54,293 nucleotides of DNA from Actinomycetota bacterium (lineage in GTDB: Bacteria; Actinomycetota; Thermoleophilia; Solirubrobacterales; Solirubrobacteraceae): NCBI GenBank assembly GCA_005888335.1, contig VAWY01000131.1:18509-72801 (forward strand), in the 5' to 3' direction. The notes below the pieces were generated by a model, which saw only the letters and a list, made by a program, of their open reading frames with translations, ran no database searches and had not been told where the DNA came from. Each line of letters begins with the position of its first letter. Position 1 is the stretch's first letter. The position numbers and the translations under genes are program-made. This document shows, one piece after another, positions 25,997 to 33,916 of this stretch.

Positions 25997-26959
25997 ATGT
26001 ACACGATGAAGCGAAGGGCGGCCGTGATCGCGAGCACGATCGGGACGCTCGTCGTTACCGCGCCGGCGGCCTGGGCGACGGTGCCGGGCGTCTCGACCGG
26101 CGGGGTGCACGGCATCACCGCCGACGCGGCGAAGCTGTTCGGGACCGTCAACCCGAAGGGCAAGCCGACCACGTACTACTTCGAGTACGGCCCGACACGG
26201 CGCTACGGGTCGCGCACACCCGACGCCAACGCGGGCAAGGGCACGCGCAACGTCAGCGTCAGCGCCGCGGCCGGCGGGCTGACGCCCAACACGACCTACC
26301 ACTACCGCGTCGTCGCCAGCAACCCCGACGGCGTGACCAGCGGCGGCGACCGCTCGTTCTCGACCAGGAAGCAGCCGCTGGGGCTGACGCTCAGCGCCAA
26401 CCCCAATCCCGTGATCTTCGGCGCGGGGACCACGGTGGCCGGCCAGCTCACGGGCACGGGCAACGCCGGCAAGCAGGTCGTCATGCAGCAGCGGGCCTTC
26501 CCGTTCACCGGCGGCTTCGCGAACGTCGGCAACGCGCTCGTCACCGACGGCAACGGGGCGTTCTCGTTCCCGGCCCTCGCCCTGCCGGCGACCACGCAGC
26601 TGCGCGCCCAGACGACCGACGGCAAGGTGACCAGCCCGGTGGCGACGGTGGCGGTCGCCGTGCGCGTCGAGACGCGCGTGACGACCTACCGCGTCCACCG
26701 CGGGCATCGCGTCCGCTTCTCCGGTGTGGTCCACCCCGGGCGCGAGGGGGCGCTGTACGCGGTCCAGAAGCTCAACCGCGCCGGGCAGTGGGTGACCGTG
26801 GCAGGGGGCATCACGCACAAGGGCAGCGCGAGCTTCTCGGGCTTCTCGCGGCGTGTGCGCGTCCGCCGCGGCGGCCAGTTCCGCATCTACGTCCGCATCG
26901 TCGACGGCAACTTCACGTCCGGGATCGGCCGGACGGTGCGGATTCGCACGCGTCGTTGA
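25997..26959 (+). CDS. Secreted fibronectin-type-III-like protein, paralogue 1
   Basis: A 320-residue exported protein. The signal peptide (KRRAAVIASTIGTLVVTAPAAWA) is cleaved near residue 26. The next 90 residues form a fibronectin-III-like domain, with LFGTVNPKGKPTTYYFEYG and GLTPNTTYHYRVVASNPDG. Two more beta-sandwich-like domains follow. The last ends in a basic segment (RRVRVRRGGQFRIYVRI). It is clearly homologous along its length to the next gene, indicating tandem duplication. No catalytic motif is visible, so adhesion or wall association is inferred. ATG 25997 follows AGGGGGA; ATG 26006 is an alternative. A promoter-like TACTCT lies at 25943-25948. Confidence 0.8.
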   Translation: MYTMKRRAAVIASTIGTLVVTAPAAWATVPGVSTGGVHGITADAAKLFGTVNPKGKPTTYYFEYGPTRRYGSRTPDANAGKGTRNVSVSAAAGGLTPNTTYHYRVVASNPDGVTSGGDRSFSTRKQPLGLTLSANPNPVIFGAGTTVAGQLTGTGNAGKQVVMQQRAFPFTGGFANVGNALVTDGNGAFSFPALALPATTQLRAQTTDGKVTSPVATVAVAVRVETRVTTYRVHRGHRVRFSGVVHPGREGALYAVQKLNRAGQWVTVAGGITHKGSASFSGFSRRVRVRRGGQFRIYVRIVDGNFTSGIGRTVRIRTRR

Positions 26960-26966
26960 ACGGACA

Positions 26967-26992
26967 GGCGGCGCCGGCTCGCCGGCGCCGCC
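26967..26992 (+). terminator. Strong hairpin terminator after paralogue 1
   Basis: An 11-bp perfect G+C stem, GGCGGCGCCGG with its complement, closes a CTCG tetraloop and is followed by TT. It begins seven bases after the TGA of the upstream gene. Confidence 0.75.
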
Positions 26993-27032
26993 TTAGCCTC
27001 CGTTGAGGGGCGCGGCGAGGATCGGCAGAGCC

Positions 27033-27998
27033 ATGACCAGATCTCGCCGCATTGGACTCGTCCTCACGCCGCTCGCCGTCCTCGCCGGCGTCGTCGCGAC
27101 CGCCGCGACCGCGGCGGCGCCGACGGCGATCACCGGCGCGGCGACAAAGCTCACGAAGGTCTCGGCGTCGCTGTCCGGGACGGTCAACCCCAAGGGCGAG
27201 GACACGTCGTACTCGTTCCAGTACGGCCCGGACGCGAACTACGGCTCGCAGACCCCGCCGGTCGACGCGGGGGCGGGCACGACGCACACGCACGCGACCG
27301 CGGACCTCGCCGGCCTGCAGCCCGGGACGACCTACCACTTCCGGGTCGTGGCGACGAACGCGTCGGGGACGACGCCGGGTCAGGACAAGACGTTCACGAC
27401 CCGCAGCGAGCCGCTCGTCTACCACCTCAGGGTGAGCGCGACCAGCGTGATCTACGGCTCCGCCGTCGTGGTGAGCGGCCAGCTCGGCGGGCAGAACAGC
27501 GCCGGCCGTCAACTCGTCCTGCAGAGCCGGACGTTCCCGTTCAAGGCCGCTTGGGCGAACACGGGCGACCCGGTCACGGCGTCGCCCACCGGGAGCTACG
27601 CGTTCCGCGTGGCCTCGGTCGCGGCGAGCACGGAGTACCGCGTGGCGCCGGCGGACTCGACGGCGGGGCCCAGCCGCGGCGTCACCGTGTCGGTCGCGCC
27701 GCTGGTCACGACGCGGGTGAGCACGGCGCACCCGCTGCGCGGAAAGAGCGTGCGGTTCTCCGGCACGATGCGCCCGGCGAGCAGCGGTGCGCGCTTTGCC
27801 ATCCAGAAGCGGTCGGGCACGGGATGGGTCACGGTCGCCGGCGGGGTCGTCCATGGCGCGTCCGGCGGCGTCTCGACATACGCCAAGACGATCCGTGTCA
27901 GCCGCGGCGGGCAGTACCGCGTCTTCGTGCGGATCGCCAACGGCAGCCTCTCGCCGGGGTTCGGGCGGACGAAGCACATCCGCCCGCGCGGCCACTGA
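27033..27998 (+). CDS. Secreted fibronectin-type-III-like protein, paralogue 2
   Basis: A 321-residue exported protein. The signal peptide is RRIGLVLTPLAVLAGVVATAATAAA. A fibronectin-III-like domain follows, with LSGTVNPKGEDTSYSFQYG and LQPGTTYHFRVVATNASG. Two further beta domains end in TIRVSRGGQYRVFVRIANG. It aligns over its full length with the preceding gene, including the shared motif TVNPKG, the YHxRVVA strand and the RGGQ(F/Y)R ending. The start is ATG 27033; GTG/TTG codons upstream in frame would spoil the signal peptide. The hairpin between the genes suggests separate transcripts. Confidence 0.8.
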   Translation: MTRSRRIGLVLTPLAVLAGVVATAATAAAPTAITGAATKLTKVSASLSGTVNPKGEDTSYSFQYGPDANYGSQTPPVDAGAGTTHTHATADLAGLQPGTTYHFRVVATNASGTTPGQDKTFTTRSEPLVYHLRVSATSVIYGSAVVVSGQLGGQNSAGRQLVLQSRTFPFKAAWANTGDPVTASPTGSYAFRVASVAASTEYRVAPADSTAGPSRGVTVSVAPLVTTRVSTAHPLRGKSVRFSGTMRPASSGARFAIQKRSGTGWVTVAGGVVHGASGGVSTYAKTIRVSRGGQYRVFVRIANGSLSPGFGRTKHIRPRGH

Positions 27999-28010
27999 CG
28001 CCCGCGGGGG

Positions 28011-28016
28011 TACGCT
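28011..28016 (+). promoter_or_regulatory. Leaderless-type -10 hexamer of miaB
   Basis: TACGCT is followed by seven bases and the GTG start of miaB at 28024. Confidence 0.5.
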
Positions 28017-28023
28017 GGGCGCC

Positions 28024-29343
28024 GTGAAGCGCTACCACGTCACGACGTTCGGCTGCCAGATGAACGAGCACGACTCCGAGCGCATGAAGGGCATGCTCGA
28101 GTCGCTCGGCTACGACGAGGCACCCGACGCCCGCGACGCGGACCTCATCCTCTTCAACACCTGCTCGATCCGCGAGAAGGCCGACGAGCGCTTCATCGCC
28201 CACCTCAACCAGGCCGCGGCGCTCAAGCGGCGCGATCCCGAGCGGGTCATCGGCGTCGGCGGCTGCTGGGCGCAGTCGGTCAAGGACGAGGTCTTCCGCC
28301 AGTTCCCGTTCGTCGACGTCGCCTTCGGGCCCGGCCAGGTCCACAAGCTCGCGGAGTTCCTCACCAGCGACTCGCTGTCCGCGCAGGGGTTCTTCGAGTT
28401 CGAGGGCTTCACCGGCCATCTGCCGATGAAGCGCGAGCGCGCCTACCAGGCATGGATGCAGATCTCCGTCGGCTGCAACTGCCGGTGCTCGTACTGCATC
28501 GTCCCCTCGACGCGCGGGCGCGAGGTGTCGCGGCCCGTGGACGAGCTCGTCGCGGAGGCCGAGCGGCTCGTCGCCGACGGCGTGCGCGAGGTGACGCTGC
28601 TCGGTCAGAACGTCAACTCCTACGGGCGCGACCTGCGACCGCAGCGGCGGTCGTTCTCCGAGCTGCTGCGCGCCGTCGACGCGACCGGCATCGAGCGCGT
28701 GCGGTACACGAGCCCGCACCCGAAGGACATGCGCGAGGACGTCATCGGCTGTCACGCCGAGCTGGCCTCCGTCTGCGAGCACATCCACCTGCCGCTGCAG
28801 TCGGGCTCCAGCCGCGTGCTGAAGGCCATGCGGCGCACGTACACGCGCGAGCGCTACCTCGACCGGGTCGCGCTGATCCGTGAGCACGTCCCCGACGTGG
28901 CGCTCACCACCGACGTCATCGTGGGCTTCCCGGGCGAGACCGAGGGCGACTTCGAGCAGACCCTGGAGGTCGTCGAGGAGGTCGGCTACGACGGCGCCTT
29001 CACGTTCATCTACTCGCCGCGGCGCGGGACCGAAGCGGCCTCGATGGTCGACGCCTTCGTCCCGCACGACGTCGCCGTCGCCCGGATGGAGCGCCTCGTC
29101 GAGGTCGTCCAGCGCCGCGCCCGCGAGCGCGCACAGCGCTTCGTCGGGCGGACGGCCGAGGTCCTCGTCGAGGGGCCGTCCCGCAACGACCCGACCCGCC
29201 TGCGCGGCCGCTGCCGCCACAACAAGGTCGTCAACTTCACCGGGCTCGCCGAGCCTGGCGACATCGTCCCCGTGGAGATCACGAGCGCGACGTCGCAGAC
29301 GCTGGCCGGCGAGATGTCGCTGCTGGCGCGCGTCGGCGGCTGA
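28024..29343 (+). CDS. miaB: tRNA-2-methylthio-N6-dimethylallyladenosine synthase
   Basis: A 439-residue radical SAM methylthiotransferase that adds the 2-methylthio group to i6A37 in tRNA. The N-terminal UPF0004 domain has the cluster cysteines in TTFGCQMNEHDSE and NTCSIREKA, with a third in GVGGCWAQ. The radical SAM cluster Cys151-x3-Cys155-x2-Cys158 is in CNCRCSYC. A C-terminal TRAM domain begins around RTAEVLVEG. Its substrate is made by MiaA, encoded 7 kb downstream. The GTG start at 28024 is probably leaderless. The gene order miaB then miaA-dapF is standard in actinobacteria. Confidence 0.96.
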   Translation: MKRYHVTTFGCQMNEHDSERMKGMLESLGYDEAPDARDADLILFNTCSIREKADERFIAHLNQAAALKRRDPERVIGVGGCWAQSVKDEVFRQFPFVDVAFGPGQVHKLAEFLTSDSLSAQGFFEFEGFTGHLPMKRERAYQAWMQISVGCNCRCSYCIVPSTRGREVSRPVDELVAEAERLVADGVREVTLLGQNVNSYGRDLRPQRRSFSELLRAVDATGIERVRYTSPHPKDMREDVIGCHAELASVCEHIHLPLQSGSSRVLKAMRRTYTRERYLDRVALIREHVPDVALTTDVIVGFPGETEGDFEQTLEVVEEVGYDGAFTFIYSPRRGTEAASMVDAFVPHDVAVARMERLVEVVQRRARERAQRFVGRTAEVLVEGPSRNDPTRLRGRCRHNKVVNFTGLAEPGDIVPVEITSATSQTLAGEMSLLARVGG

Positions 29344-29404
29344 GGACGCGGGCGCGCCGCTGTCGGCGCTGCGACGAGCGGAGCCATGCCGTCCGCTGGC
29401 TCTG

Positions 29405-29418
29405 CGAACATACGTTCG
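29405..29418. promoter_or_regulatory. Perfect actinobacterial SOS (LexA) box
   Basis: CGAAC-ATAC-GTTCG is an exact palindromic match to the actinobacterial LexA core. It ends two bases before the ATG of the radical SAM gene at 29421, a position from which LexA would block transcription or initiation. Confidence 0.8.
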
Positions 29419-29420
29419 TC

Positions 29421-31541
29421 ATGCGCTGGGACAACCTGAGACTCGATCGCGACGGGGAGGAGGAGACCCGCCTCCCCGGCTACCGCGACTCCGCGGTCGT
29501 CCGCCGCTTCGACGCACCCGAGGCGATGGACATCCGCTTCTACGAGGTCCGCGCCAAATCCGCCCTCAACCGCGTGCCCAAGGCGTCGCAGATGCCGTTC
29601 CGCTGGACCGTCAATCCGTACAGGGGATGCACGCACGCCTGCGTGTTCTGTGCGAGTGGCGACACGCCGGTCCTGCTCGCCGACGGTCGCACAAGACCGC
29701 TCGCGGATCTGCGGGTCGGTGAGGCGATCGTCGGCACCGTCTTCGACGGGAAGTACCGCCGCTACGTCGAGACCGAGGTGCGGGACCATTGGTCATCGAT
29801 CAAGCCGGCGTACCGCGTGACGCTGGAAGACGGGACGGAGCTGGTCACGAGCGGCGATCACCGGTTCCTCACCCGGCGCGGATGGAAGCACGTGATGGGC
29901 GCGATGGGCGGGGCGGACCAGCGGCCGCACCTGACGCTCAACAACGAGCTCGTCGGGACGGGCAAGTTCGCGGCTCCTCCCGAGGACACCGCCGACTATC
30001 GGCGCGGCTACGTCTGCGGGCTCGTGCGGGGCGACGGCACGCTTGCGTCGCGTCCCTACGTGCGCGCGAACGGGCGGCCCTGGGTCCACCACTTCTTCCG
30101 CCTCGCGCTCGCTGACGGCGAAGCCCTGGAGCGTGCCCGCGGATTCCTGACGGAATTCGGCGCCACCACCGGCGAGTTCGGGTTCCACGCCGCCGCGGGC
30201 AGCCACCGCGAGATCCGCGCCATCCGCACGCAGCGACGCGCCGACGTCGAGCTGATCGCGGAGCTCACGCGCTGGCCGCTTTCCCCCAGCGAGGACTGGC
30301 GCAAGGGATTCCTCGCGGGCATCTTCGACGCCGAGGGGTCGTGCGGCCGCCAGGCGCTCCGCATCGCCAACACAGACCGCGCGATCCTCGGCTGGACGAA
30401 GTCGTGTCTCGATCACTTCGGCTTCGACGTCGTCGAGGAGTCCACGCAGTCCGAGAACGGGCTCAAGTACATCCGTCTGCGGGGTGGCCTGCCCGAGCGG
30501 CTGCGGTTCTTCCACATGACCGATCCGGCGATCACGCGCAAGCGGATCGTCCAGGGCATGGCGCTGAAGTCGGACGCCAAGACCCGCGTCGTCTCGGTTG
30601 AGCCGCTCGGCGTCGCGATGCGGCTGTACGACATCACGACCGGTACGGGCGACTACATCTCCAACGGCGTGGTCAGCCACAACTGCTTCGCCCGGCCGAC
30701 CCACACGTATCTCGACTTCAACGCCGGGCGGGACTTCGAGCGGGAGATCGTCGTCAAGGTCAACGCACCGGAGGTGCTGCGCGCCGAGCTGTCGCGGCCC
30801 TCGTGGACGCACGAGCACGTGGCGATGGGGACGAACACCGACCCGTACCAGTGGGTCGAGGGGCGCTACAAGCTGATGCCGCCGATCTGGGAGGCGTTCC
30901 GGGACACGGGGACGCCGTGCTCGGTCCTGACCAAATCGCCGCTGCTGCTGCGCGACCTGCCGCTGATGCGCGAGATCGCCGAGCGGGGGATCCCGATCGC
31001 CGCGAACCTGTCGGTGCCGACGCTCGACGAGAAGGCGTGGCGGGCGACCGAGCCGCACACGCCGCATCCGCGCGCGCGGCTCGAGGCGGTCGGCGAGCTC
31101 AACCGCGCGGGCATCCCGACGGGCATCCTGGTCGCGCCGCTCATGCCGGGAATCAACGACGCGCCCGAGCAGGTCGAGCGCATCCTCGAGCTGGCGCAGG
31201 AGAACGGCGCGACCGGGATCGGAGGGATCGCGCTGCACCTGCGCGGCGAGGTGCGCGAGATCTGGTTGGACTGGTTGCGGGCGCACCGGCCTGACCTGGT
31301 CCCGCGCTACGAGCGCCTCTACGCGCGCGGTGCCTATGCGCCGCCCGAGGAGCGCCGGCGACTGGCGGAGCTGGTCCGCCGCGGCGCGCCCCCGATGCCA
31401 CCCGACGACGGCGAGCCCGCCCCGGCGGCGCGCCGTGTTCCCCGCCGGACGAGGTTCGATGACGACGCACCGGCCGCGGGCGCCCGGCCGAGGTCGGCTG
31501 CGGCGCCGCCCGCGAAGCCGCGCCAGGAGGCGCTGTTCTGA
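29421..31541 (+). CDS. Rv2578c-like (SPL-type) radical SAM protein, intein-interrupted
   Basis: The precursor has 706 residues; removing the 345-residue intein leaves a 361-residue radical SAM protein. The extein resembles Rv2578c of Mycobacterium tuberculosis and more distantly spore photoproduct lyase. It has GCTHACVF joined to CFARPTHTYLDF, then AMGTNTDPYQ and LTKSPLLLRDL. The cluster motif is Cys70-x3-Cys74-x2-Cys, with the third Cys supplied by residue 422 after splicing. The protein is therefore inactive until the intein leaves. A perfect SOS box at the start codon suggests damage induction, and from memory Rv2578c is also LexA-controlled. A repair role is likely; the substrate is unknown. 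Confidence 0.92.
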   Translation: MRWDNLRLDRDGEEETRLPGYRDSAVVRRFDAPEAMDIRFYEVRAKSALNRVPKASQMPFRWTVNPYRGCTHACVFCASGDTPVLLADGRTRPLADLRVGEAIVGTVFDGKYRRYVETEVRDHWSSIKPAYRVTLEDGTELVTSGDHRFLTRRGWKHVMGAMGGADQRPHLTLNNELVGTGKFAAPPEDTADYRRGYVCGLVRGDGTLASRPYVRANGRPWVHHFFRLALADGEALERARGFLTEFGATTGEFGFHAAAGSHREIRAIRTQRRADVELIAELTRWPLSPSEDWRKGFLAGIFDAEGSCGRQALRIANTDRAILGWTKSCLDHFGFDVVEESTQSENGLKYIRLRGGLPERLRFFHMTDPAITRKRIVQGMALKSDAKTRVVSVEPLGVAMRLYDITTGTGDYISNGVVSHNCFARPTHTYLDFNAGRDFEREIVVKVNAPEVLRAELSRPSWTHEHVAMGTNTDPYQWVEGRYKLMPPIWEAFRDTGTPCSVLTKSPLLLRDLPLMREIAERGIPIAANLSVPTLDEKAWRATEPHTPHPRARLEAVGELNRAGIPTGILVAPLMPGINDAPEQVERILELAQENGATGIGGIALHLRGEVREIWLDWLRAHRPDLVPRYERLYARGAYAPPEERRRLAELVRRGAPPMPPDDGEPAPAARRVPRRTRFDDDAPAAGARPRSAAAPPAKPRQEALF
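29649..30683 (+). mobile_element. Intein with LAGLIDADG homing endonuclease
   Basis: Intein of 345 residues inside the radical SAM gene. Block A starts at Cys77 (CASGDTPVLLADGRTRPL). Block B has the TxxH signature in LVTSGDHRFLTRRGW. Endonuclease motifs are CGLVRGDGTL and LAGIFDAEGSCG, each with its acidic catalytic residue. Block F reads RLYDITTGTGDYISNG, and block G ends in VVSHN before Cys422. All splicing residues (Cys1, block B Thr and His, terminal His-Asn, Cys+1) are present, so splicing should be active. The endonuclease also looks intact. Confidence 0.93.
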
Positions 31542-31642
31542 TGATGCGGCGACCGCTGTGGCGGTGTCTCGCGGCCGTGCCGCTGCCGCGGCCGAGGCCC
31601 GGCGCGCCAACTGACTCCGAGAGCGCGCAGTTTGTGGGCCTG

Positions 31643-31658
31643 TGTGACCGGCATCACA
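31643..31658. promoter_or_regulatory. CRP/GlxR-type operator upstream of the MscS gene
   Basis: TGTGACCGGCATCACA fits TGTGA-N6-TCACA exactly, the consensus of cAMP receptor protein family regulators. It is 19 bases before the GTG at 31678. A CRP-family repressor or activator could act here, which is inference. Confidence 0.5.
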
Positions 31659-31677
31659 CTCGGATGGGGTCATATGC

Positions 31678-32778
31678 GTGACACCAGAACGGATGACGCA
31701 ACGACACCCGCACGACATGCGGCGCATGTTCTCGACCCGGTCGCATTCCTGGGCCGAGGTCGGGCTCGCGCGCCAACTGAGCCGCGCGACGGTCAAGCGC
31801 GCGCGGATCGAGACCATCCTGCTCGTCCCGTTCGCGGTCGGCGTCCTGCTGGCCTACGCGCACCGGCGCCAGCTGTTCCCCGGCCTGGGGACGGAGGTGC
31901 AGGTCGTGACCGTGGTCGCCCTGCTCGGCATCGGCTGGGGCCTGGCGCGCGCGGTCGGAAGGGTCCTCGGACCGTCGCTCTTCAAGCGCATGGATACGGC
32001 GACCGCCGGGACGGTCGGATTCCTCATCCGCCTGATCACCATGGTCGTCGCGCTGATGGTGGCCCTGCGGATCGCCGGCCTGCGCCCGCGCGAGCTGGCC
32101 GTCGGCGGCGCGTTCACCGCGGTCGTCCTCGGCCTCGCCGCGCAGCAGACGCTCGGCAACCTCTTCGCCGGCACGGTGCTCCTCAGCGCGCGGCCGTTCC
32201 GCGTGGGCGACCGCGTTCGCCTGCAGGGCGGCGGCCTGGCGGGAACCGTCGAGGGCGTGGTCAGCTCGCTCGGCCTCCTCTACACCGTGCTCGAGCGCGG
32301 CGAGGAGGAGGTCATGGTGCCCAACAGCGTCGTGCTCAACGTCGCGATCGTTCCGCTTCGCGAGCCTGACGCCGTCGACCTGCGGGCGCGGCTGCGCCCC
32401 GGCGTCACGCCGTCCGACATCCAGTCCCTCCTCGACGAGCGCGTCCACACGCCCGTCCGCGAGCCTCCCCGGATCCTCCTCGAGGAGCTCGACGACGAGG
32501 AGGTCGTGGTCCGCATCCAGGCGACGCCGGCCAACGCCGCCGACGGCCCGCACCTGGCCACCGAGGTCCTCGAGGCCGTCGCGCGAGAGACGCGCCGCGG
32601 CGACGGCGATGGCGCGGACGGCAACGGCGCCGCGGCGCGCACGAACGACGACCCGAACCCCGACGGCGACGAGGACGCCGCGGCGAAGAGCGGCGACGCA
32701 GACGCGACCCATCGCGACGACGCCGCCAAGCTCGGCGCGGCGGCGGGCGCGGTGTCCGGCGGCGGCCGCGACGGCTGA
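31678..32778 (+). CDS. MscS family mechanosensitive ion channel
   Basis: A 366-residue small-conductance mechanosensitive channel homologue. Membrane helices lie at about residues 47-62, 75-95 and 115-140. The pore-lining helix and beta-domain junction follow in AVVLGLAAQQTLGNLFAG and RPFRVGDRVRL. The cytoplasmic vestibule domain continues to about residue 300. The last 60 residues are a low-complexity Asp/Ala/Gly-rich tail whose 3' coding end runs into the repeat at 32751-33045. The GTG at 31678 is the most upstream start; ATG 31693 is possible. The channel would relieve osmotic downshock. The osmoprotectant transporter lies 11 kb away. Confidence 0.85.
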   Translation: MTPERMTQRHPHDMRRMFSTRSHSWAEVGLARQLSRATVKRARIETILLVPFAVGVLLAYAHRRQLFPGLGTEVQVVTVVALLGIGWGLARAVGRVLGPSLFKRMDTATAGTVGFLIRLITMVVALMVALRIAGLRPRELAVGGAFTAVVLGLAAQQTLGNLFAGTVLLSARPFRVGDRVRLQGGGLAGTVEGVVSSLGLLYTVLERGEEEVMVPNSVVLNVAIVPLREPDAVDLRARLRPGVTPSDIQSLLDERVHTPVREPPRILLEELDDEEVVVRIQATPANAADGPHLATEVLEAVARETRRGDGDGADGNGAAARTNDDPNPDGDEDAAAKSGDADATHRDDAAKLGAAAGAVSGGGRDG

Positions 32779-33045
32779 GCGGGCCGGCGGACGCGAGCTT
32801 CGGCGGCGGGCGGTGTCCGGCGGCGGGGCGTCCGCCATGGCTGAGGGCGCGGCGCGACGGCCGGCGCCGGCGGGCGCGGTGTGCGCGTGGTACGTGGCCG
32901 GCGGCAGCCGCCACGGCTCACGGGGCCGGCGGCCGGGGTCTTCGGCGGCGGGCGCAGTGGCCGGCGGCGTCCGCCATGGCTGAGGGGCGCGGTGCGACGG
33001 CGCGCGGTGTCTCCGGCGCGTGGTACGCGGCGCGGCGTCGCCGCA
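32751..33045. repeat. Degenerate tandem repeat between the MscS and SDR genes
   Basis: About five diverged units of 50-78 bp begin at 32751, 32812, 32878, 32956 and 33006, most opening with a GGTGT-type start. Shared blocks include GTCCGCCATGGCTGAG (twice), CTTCGGCGGCGGGC (twice) and GCGTGGTACG (twice). The first unit lies inside the 3' end of the MscS gene. Open frames on both strands across it are low-complexity and not convincing genes. Confidence 0.65.
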
Positions 33046-33067
33046 GCGGCAGCAGCCGGCCGCCTGC

Positions 33068-33859
33068 CTAGCGCTTGTCGGCCTGCCCCGCCCCGATCGC
33101 TCGGGCGATCTGGCCTGCGCCGAGGCGGCGGGCCAGGCGCGCGGACAGTTCGGGCGCCAGGCCGGCCAGCGCCGCGCCCGCCCGCAGGCCCAGCGGCGCG
33201 ACGTCGACCTCGGCGAGGTCGCGCTCGATCGCCCGCAGGACCGCGTCGGCCACGTCGCCGGGCGTGCGGGTCCCGACATAGGACGGAAGGGTCGCGCCGG
33301 ACTCGTGGAACATGCCGGCGTCGCGGATGAAGCCCGGGAAGATCGTCGACACGCCGACGCCCGTGCCGTGGAGGTCCGCCCGCAGGCTCGTCGCGAACCC
33401 GCGCAACCCGAACTTCGTCGCCGCGTAGAGCGACTGGCCCTCGGTCGCCGACTTGCCCGACAGCGACGAGACGAAGACCAGATGCCCCGATCCTCGCTGG
33501 ACCATCGGCACGCCGAGCAGCCGGGCGAGCACGATCGGAGCGCGCAGGTTGACGTCGAGCACGCGGTCGATCTGGTCGACGCCGTAGTCCTCGACCCGGC
33601 CCGAGCCGGGCAGCGCCGCGTTGGCCACGAGCACATCGACGGGGCCGGCGTCCTCGACCAGCCGCTCCGGCGCGGCGCGGTCGGCCAGATCCACGCCCAG
33701 CGCTCGCGCGCCCAGCCGCGCGGCCAGCGGCTCGAGCACCTCGGCGCGCCGCCCGGTGACGATCAGCCGCGCGCCGCGCCCGGCGAGCCGCTCGGCGATC
33801 GCCTGGCCCAGCCCGCCGGTCGCGCCGGTGATGAGCACGGTGCGTCCCGCGACGTCCAT
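33068..33859 (-). CDS. Short-chain dehydrogenase/reductase
   Basis: A 263-residue classical SDR. The cofactor motif is TGATGGLGQAIA (TGxxxGxG), followed by VANAALPG, which corresponds to the NNAG segment. The catalytic Ser is in VFVSSLSG, and Tyr/Lys are in LYAATKFG. The acidic VDLAD segment and the basic TGRR after beta-2 suggest NADP(H) preference, which is inference. A C-terminal extension contains a possible amphipathic helix. The substrate is unknown. The ATG at 33859 gives the expected N-terminus. The upstream FIST gene runs the same way, with a 57-bp gap. Confidence 0.9.
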   Translation of the reverse strand: MDVAGRTVLITGATGGLGQAIAERLAGRGARLIVTGRRAEVLEPLAARLGARALGVDLADRAAPERLVEDAGPVDVLVANAALPGSGRVEDYGVDQIDRVLDVNLRAPIVLARLLGVPMVQRGSGHLVFVSSLSGKSATEGQSLYAATKFGLRGFATSLRADLHGTGVGVSTIFPGFIRDAGMFHESGATLPSYVGTRTPGDVADAVLRAIERDLAEVDVAPLGLRAGAALAGLAPELSARLARRLGAGQIARAIGAGQADKR

Positions 33860-33916
33860 CGCCGCGGAACCCTTGCAGATCGCCCGCGCCCGCCCGAGGC
33901 CGCGCCCAAGGCGGTC

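Noticed and set aside
29378..29405. Hairpin GCGGAGCC...GGCTCTGC before the radical SAM gene as a tRNA-like or terminator element
   Set aside because: It has one mismatch, no U-tract and no cloverleaf; it may be a weak miaB terminator but support is thin.
32280..33060. Open frames on both strands through the repeat patch between MscS and SDR genes
   Set aside because: They are Pro/Arg/Ala low-complexity, have no start signals and follow the repeat units.
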